This document shows positions 60,509 to 64,000 of a stretch of 64,000 nt of DNA, one piece after another (the first letter of the stretch is position 1; each line of letters begins with the position of its first letter). A program made the position numbers and the translations under genes. The notes below the pieces were generated by a model. The model was not told where the DNA came from. It searched no databases and saw only the letters and a program-made list of their open reading frames with translations. The DNA lies in the NCBI RefSeq assembly GCF_010015445.1, contig NC_053127.1, positions 8,636,276 through 8,700,275 of the forward strand, in the 5' to 3' direction. This stretch comes from Perca fluviatilis. Taxonomy: Eukaryota > Chordata > Actinopteri > Perciformes > Percidae.

Positions 60509-61492
60509 CAAGGTCCCATGACATGGTGCTCTTTGGATGCTTTTATATAGACTTTAGTGGTCCCCTAATACTGTATCTGATCTCTCTTTTATATAGACCT
60601 TAGTGGTCCCCTAATACTGTATCTGATCTCTCTTTTATATAGACCTTAGTGGTCCCCTAATACTGTATCTGAAGTCTCTTTTATATAGACCTTAGTGGTC
60701 CCCTAATACTGTATCTGAAGTCTCTTTTATATAGACCTTAGTGGTCCCCTAATACTGTATCTGAAGTCTCTTTTATATAGACCTTAGTGGTCCCCTAATA
60801 CTGTATCTGAAGTCTCTTTTATATAGACCTTAGTGGTCCCCTAATACTGTATCTGATCTCTCTTTTATATAGACCTTAGTGGTCCCCTAATACTGTATCT
60901 GAAGTCTCTTTTATATAGACCTTAGTGGTCCCCTAATACTGTATCTGAAGTCTCTTTTATATAGACCTTAGTGGTCCCCTAATACTGTATCTGAAGTCTC
61001 TTTTATATAGACCTTAGTGGTCCCCTAATACTGTATCTGAAGTCTCTTTCCCGAAATTAAGCCTTGGTGCAGAATTACAGCCACTAGAGCCAGTCCCACA
61101 ATGAGCTTTCCTTAGGATGTGCCATTTCTGTGTCTGTAGCTATTGAGGAGGAGAGAGGGGGGGGCAAGGTGGAGGGTGGGGGTGTGGCCTTGACCAACTG
61201 CCACTTTACTCGTTTGAAAGCCATGACGTCTCTCTCTCGTGGGTGGGCCAAATTCTCTGGGTGGGCAAAGCAGAGAAAGGGGAGGTAACCTTGCTCCTTA
61301 TGACCTCATAAGGAGAAGATTCCAGATCAGCCCATCTGAGCTTTCATTTTCTCAAAGGCAGAGCAGGATACACAGGGCTCGGTTTACACCTATCACCATT
61401 TCTAGCCACTGGGGGACCATAGGCAGGCTGGGGGAACGCATATTAATGTTAAAAAACCTCATAAAGTGAAATTTTCATGCCATGGACCTTTC
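60509..61492. mobile_element. Inverted-repeat MITE carrying a 46-bp minisatellite
   Basis: Ends AAGGTCCCATGACATGG and CATGCCATGGACCTTT are inverted, about 980 bp apart. Its left half is occupied by eleven tandem 46-bp units; the right half (ACAGCCACTAGAGCC…GTTAAAAAACCTCATAAAG) looks like the body of the element. No convincing target duplication was found. Confidence 0.75.
60536..61050 (+). repeat. 46-bp tandem repeat, eleven copies
   Basis: The motif AGTGGTCCCCTAATACTG recurs at exact 46-bp steps from 60556 to about 61030. Units differ mainly at GAAGTCTC versus GATCTCTC. Too regular and closely packed to be a CRISPR-like array, since there are no unique spacers. Confidence 0.95.
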
Positions 61493-62503
61493 ACCACGTC
61501 CTAGATGTAAGCTGGGCCTGATTCGTTCGCACAACTGTACACAAGTACTAGTGTCTAGAAGCAGATTCCTTAAAAACAAAGATTTATCATTGAAGTGACC
61601 ATGAATGAACATTTTTAGAGCTAGTACTTTTGGTTTCATGCAATCAGAATGCTGAATGCATATCCTATTTAGGATTTCACAAGCATCTCACCCTTCTCCC
61701 ATTTTATTTTAATGTTATGGTATTAGTTTTTCACCTTATTAGGATATACTAGAGATCTGCACATGTGGTGCAGAAGACACAGAACTGACCCTAAACTATG
61801 GAAAGTGCTTGCAAAGCCATTACACAGCTGCTGACAAAAGTAAAGGCAGTTGCAATTTCTTCCAACAACACACTCATCATTGTGTACTGGCAAGGTGGCA
61901 TGCCGTGCCACCAAGATCATCATCATATTCATCAAAAACAGCTGGAAAAGGTTCTGAAAAGTTGAGTCTTTTGGTTTATTTGGACAAGTAATAAATACAT
62001 GGACAGAAGAGTTCAGTTTAATGGCTTGAGATGCAAGGCCCAGGGGAATCTTTATCAGAACTCAATGGTCGTTTAGGTTTAAACAAACTCTCCTGAAATG
62101 ACATCAGTACAGAAAAGCTCAAACACGCTACAGATGAAGTTTGATTAACAAGCAAAGTTAACCCTGGATAAGACATCATGTCAACAGATGGCACAACCTC
62201 AGTTGGCTTTGTCGTGGTAAACCCACTACAAGCTATATGACTGGATGCTGCAGGATGTAAAGAAGCCTTCGTGTAATCTCTGAAGGACTAATTGCAGTCT
62301 GGATGCTGAGAAGTAACATATCCCACAGATTGATTACAACCAGCTTATATAGCGACAGCACCTCGGTCAGACACTGTCTCTGTGACAAACTGTTGGACCT
62401 AAACACATGTGAATGCATATATTGAACGCAACAGAAAATGGAAATGAATGAATTTTCCTCAGAGGAAAAAGTGCTGTAGTATCTTTCTTTTTGCTCCAAG
62501 GAT
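61493..62503. other. zw10 3' UTR and downstream sequence
   Basis: About 61981-62503 is probably zw10 3' UTR, ending at the AATAAA at 61975. The rest, to the edge of the inverted-repeat element, shows no recognised feature. Confidence 0.45.
61975..61980 (-). terminator. Candidate zw10 polyadenylation signal
   Basis: AATAAA on the minus strand about 525 bp past the zw10 stop; inferred from position only. Confidence 0.45.
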
Positions 62504-63891
62504 CTATTTGATTTTGGTCAGAGCTACAGCTCTCCTCTCCGTATTCTGAAACAAAGCTCGGATCAGGTTCTTCACCTCCGAACTGGAGAACTCCAACGCC
62601 AGCGGACCTTTCCCGTCAGCCCACCTGTGGAGAGGAATCACAGACAAATCAGCCAATCGCATACCCTGGAAAGTTCTCGCGAGAGCACAATTTGAATTTG
62701 CTCCGCGAGTTACTCTGGCATTCAGTAATGATGCTCATTAACTATGCCCCTGTAGCCCCCCTGTGGCGGGCCAGAGGCGAGCTAAACAGATGACGGCAGT
62801 TTACCAGCGCCGCTGGTAGCTAAGCGTATGGGGCCCTGGATACGTCACCCTGTGTATTGTTGTGACTGGTCGTAGTGTTATCCAATTGCGTGAGGTGAGA
62901 TTTTCAAATTCAAAATTTCATTACTCAGTGCCAGACCCTTAATCTTTCGAATTTGGGTCTGGATTTCCAGGCTACCAATCGCACACATTAAAAGGGGGGA
63001 AAAGTATGATGGTAGCCAGAAGCTTCTTTTAATACCAAAGAGGCACTCGCATAAGTCACTATACTAACAAGCATAAAAAACACTTGTATAATGTCTTCTG
63101 TGGCAGTGTTTTTGGAGTTTGACTCAGCCTAACGACTAAAAGTCAGGATGTCTTCGCCTTAGCTGCTTCAATTTTGACCGCTCTTTTGTAAAACTCTGTC
63201 TCTTGCTAACTGCAATCTTTTAAGTTGCACTGCAGTGTAGCTTTAAGGCTAGTGGGAACAAACGTAAATGTAAAATAGAACAACTGGCATACCGGGACAT
63301 TATTCTTTGAACTCAGTTAATTAAAGTCCAGATTATGTAGGTATATTTTGAGAAAGGAGCAGAACAAGCCTGAGCATAATCACTGGCCAGCAAATAACGC
63401 CCAATGGTGTTTTAAGCCCTCAACGTCTCCTTCCAGGCAGCGCTGCGACCGTTGACTTCAGGGCACCTAATCCTAACCATTGCCTAATTGACTTCAAGGC
63501 AGCGCCGCAACTGTTGACTTCAGGGCACCTAACTCTAAATTTAACCCTAACCTAATCCCAGTGCCTTCCAGGCAGTGCTGCCTGGAAGGAGAAGTTGGGG
63601 GCTTAAAACACAGATAAACGCAAATACCCCAGACCTTGCTTTTATTCACTTTATACTATAATCTATTGATACTTTATTGTTTCCTGACCTGTCGACTATC
63701 TCCTGCAGGCTGGCCCGCAGCACGATGACCAGCTCCTTGAAGGTACTCCACTTCCTCACGTAGAGAGGCACTTCCTCCTGATACTTCTTGTTCTTGTTTT
63801 CCTCGGCCAGAGGGATGAAAACCAGCGGACCTTCCTCAATGATGGTTTGACACAGAGTGTGAAGGTGCTCCCCGTCCTCAGAGGAAATATC
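62504..63891 (-). CDS. zw10: ZW10 kinetochore/tethering protein, last two coding exons (partial)
   Basis: ZW10 is part of the Rod-Zw10-Zwilch kinetochore complex that recruits dynein and Mad1-Mad2, and of the NRZ/Dsl1 tether for Golgi-to-ER vesicles. Two exons are present: 63689-63891 and 62504-62624 (stop TAG 62504-62506). They join in phase through a split Arg codon. The first reads [47 protein letters not shown], then ASLQEIVDR; the last reads [20 protein letters not shown] and [19 protein letters not shown]. This matches the conserved ZW10 C-terminus. The upstream part of the gene lies beyond the right edge; 63892-64000 is intron. A candidate poly(A) signal lies about 525 bp past the stop. 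Confidence 0.93.
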
Positions 63892-64000
63892 CTGTAGACG
63901 GTTAAGTAAGAAATAAAATCCTTATTGCTCATTTCATACAGTTGATCATAATCATATCAAGATAATACTATTTTTCTGTGTTTGAACTCAACAAATTTGG
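63892..64000 (-). other. zw10 intron, cut by the window edge
   Basis: Sequence upstream of the ACAG acceptor of the penultimate zw10 exon; AT-rich, no further exon before the window ends. Confidence 0.7.

Noticed and set aside
60536..61050. Regular 46-bp repeats as a CRISPR-like array
   Set aside because: The genome is vertebrate, units are contiguous without unique spacers, and the array lies inside an inverted-repeat element.

Overview
The window looks like teleost (probably percomorph) fish nuclear DNA. It holds vertebrate multi-exon genes with GT/AG introns, many CA/GA/GT microsatellites, tRNA-derived SINE heads, a truncated L1-type LINE, and a dense population of short inverted-repeat transposons whose 8-bp or TTAA target-site duplications are still readable. 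The species is inferred from gene and repeat style; no search was run.

All five supported protein genes lie on the minus strand, head to tail. Reading with transcription from right to left: the last two coding exons of zw10 (63,891-62,504; the rest is outside the window); a Kir3/GIRK-like inward-rectifier potassium channel (about 59,803-53,317); pom121, an FG nucleoporin that anchors in the pore membrane (52,797-41,145, 13 coding exons, 1,311 aa); tbl2, a membrane-anchored WD40 protein (39,253-30,428, 7 exons, 441 aa); and mybbp1a, a nucleolar Myb-binding/ribosome-biogenesis protein (29,184-5,245, 27 exons, 1,301 aa). I rebuilt each gene from splice sites, and exon phases close without a frameshift in all of them. 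No gene on the plus strand is supported; the long plus-strand ORFs are antisense shadows or a LINE fragment.

Region by region: 1-5.0 kb is repeat-rich and without a recognised gene. 5.2-29.2 kb is mybbp1a, whose introns carry most of the MITEs, including two TTAA-flanked elements sharing one TTAA and a hAT-like MITE 31 bp from a splice acceptor. 30.3-39.3 kb is tbl2, with a 5'-truncated L1 insertion bounded by a perfect 17-bp duplication. 41-53 kb is pom121, with a coding minisatellite inside its FG domain. 53-60 kb is the channel gene. 60.5-61.5 kb is an inverted-repeat element carrying eleven copies of a 46-bp unit. 62-64 kb is the end of zw10.

The genes do not form an operon-like unit. 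tbl2 and pom121 lie near each other in human 7q11.23 (established knowledge), whereas mybbp1a and zw10 map elsewhere in human, so the block mixes conserved and fish-specific linkage. The most unusual coding feature is the channel: an arginine sits directly before the TIGYG filter, the usual Lys-Lys PIP2-contact pair is Gln-Gln, and the cytoplasmic N-terminus is very long.
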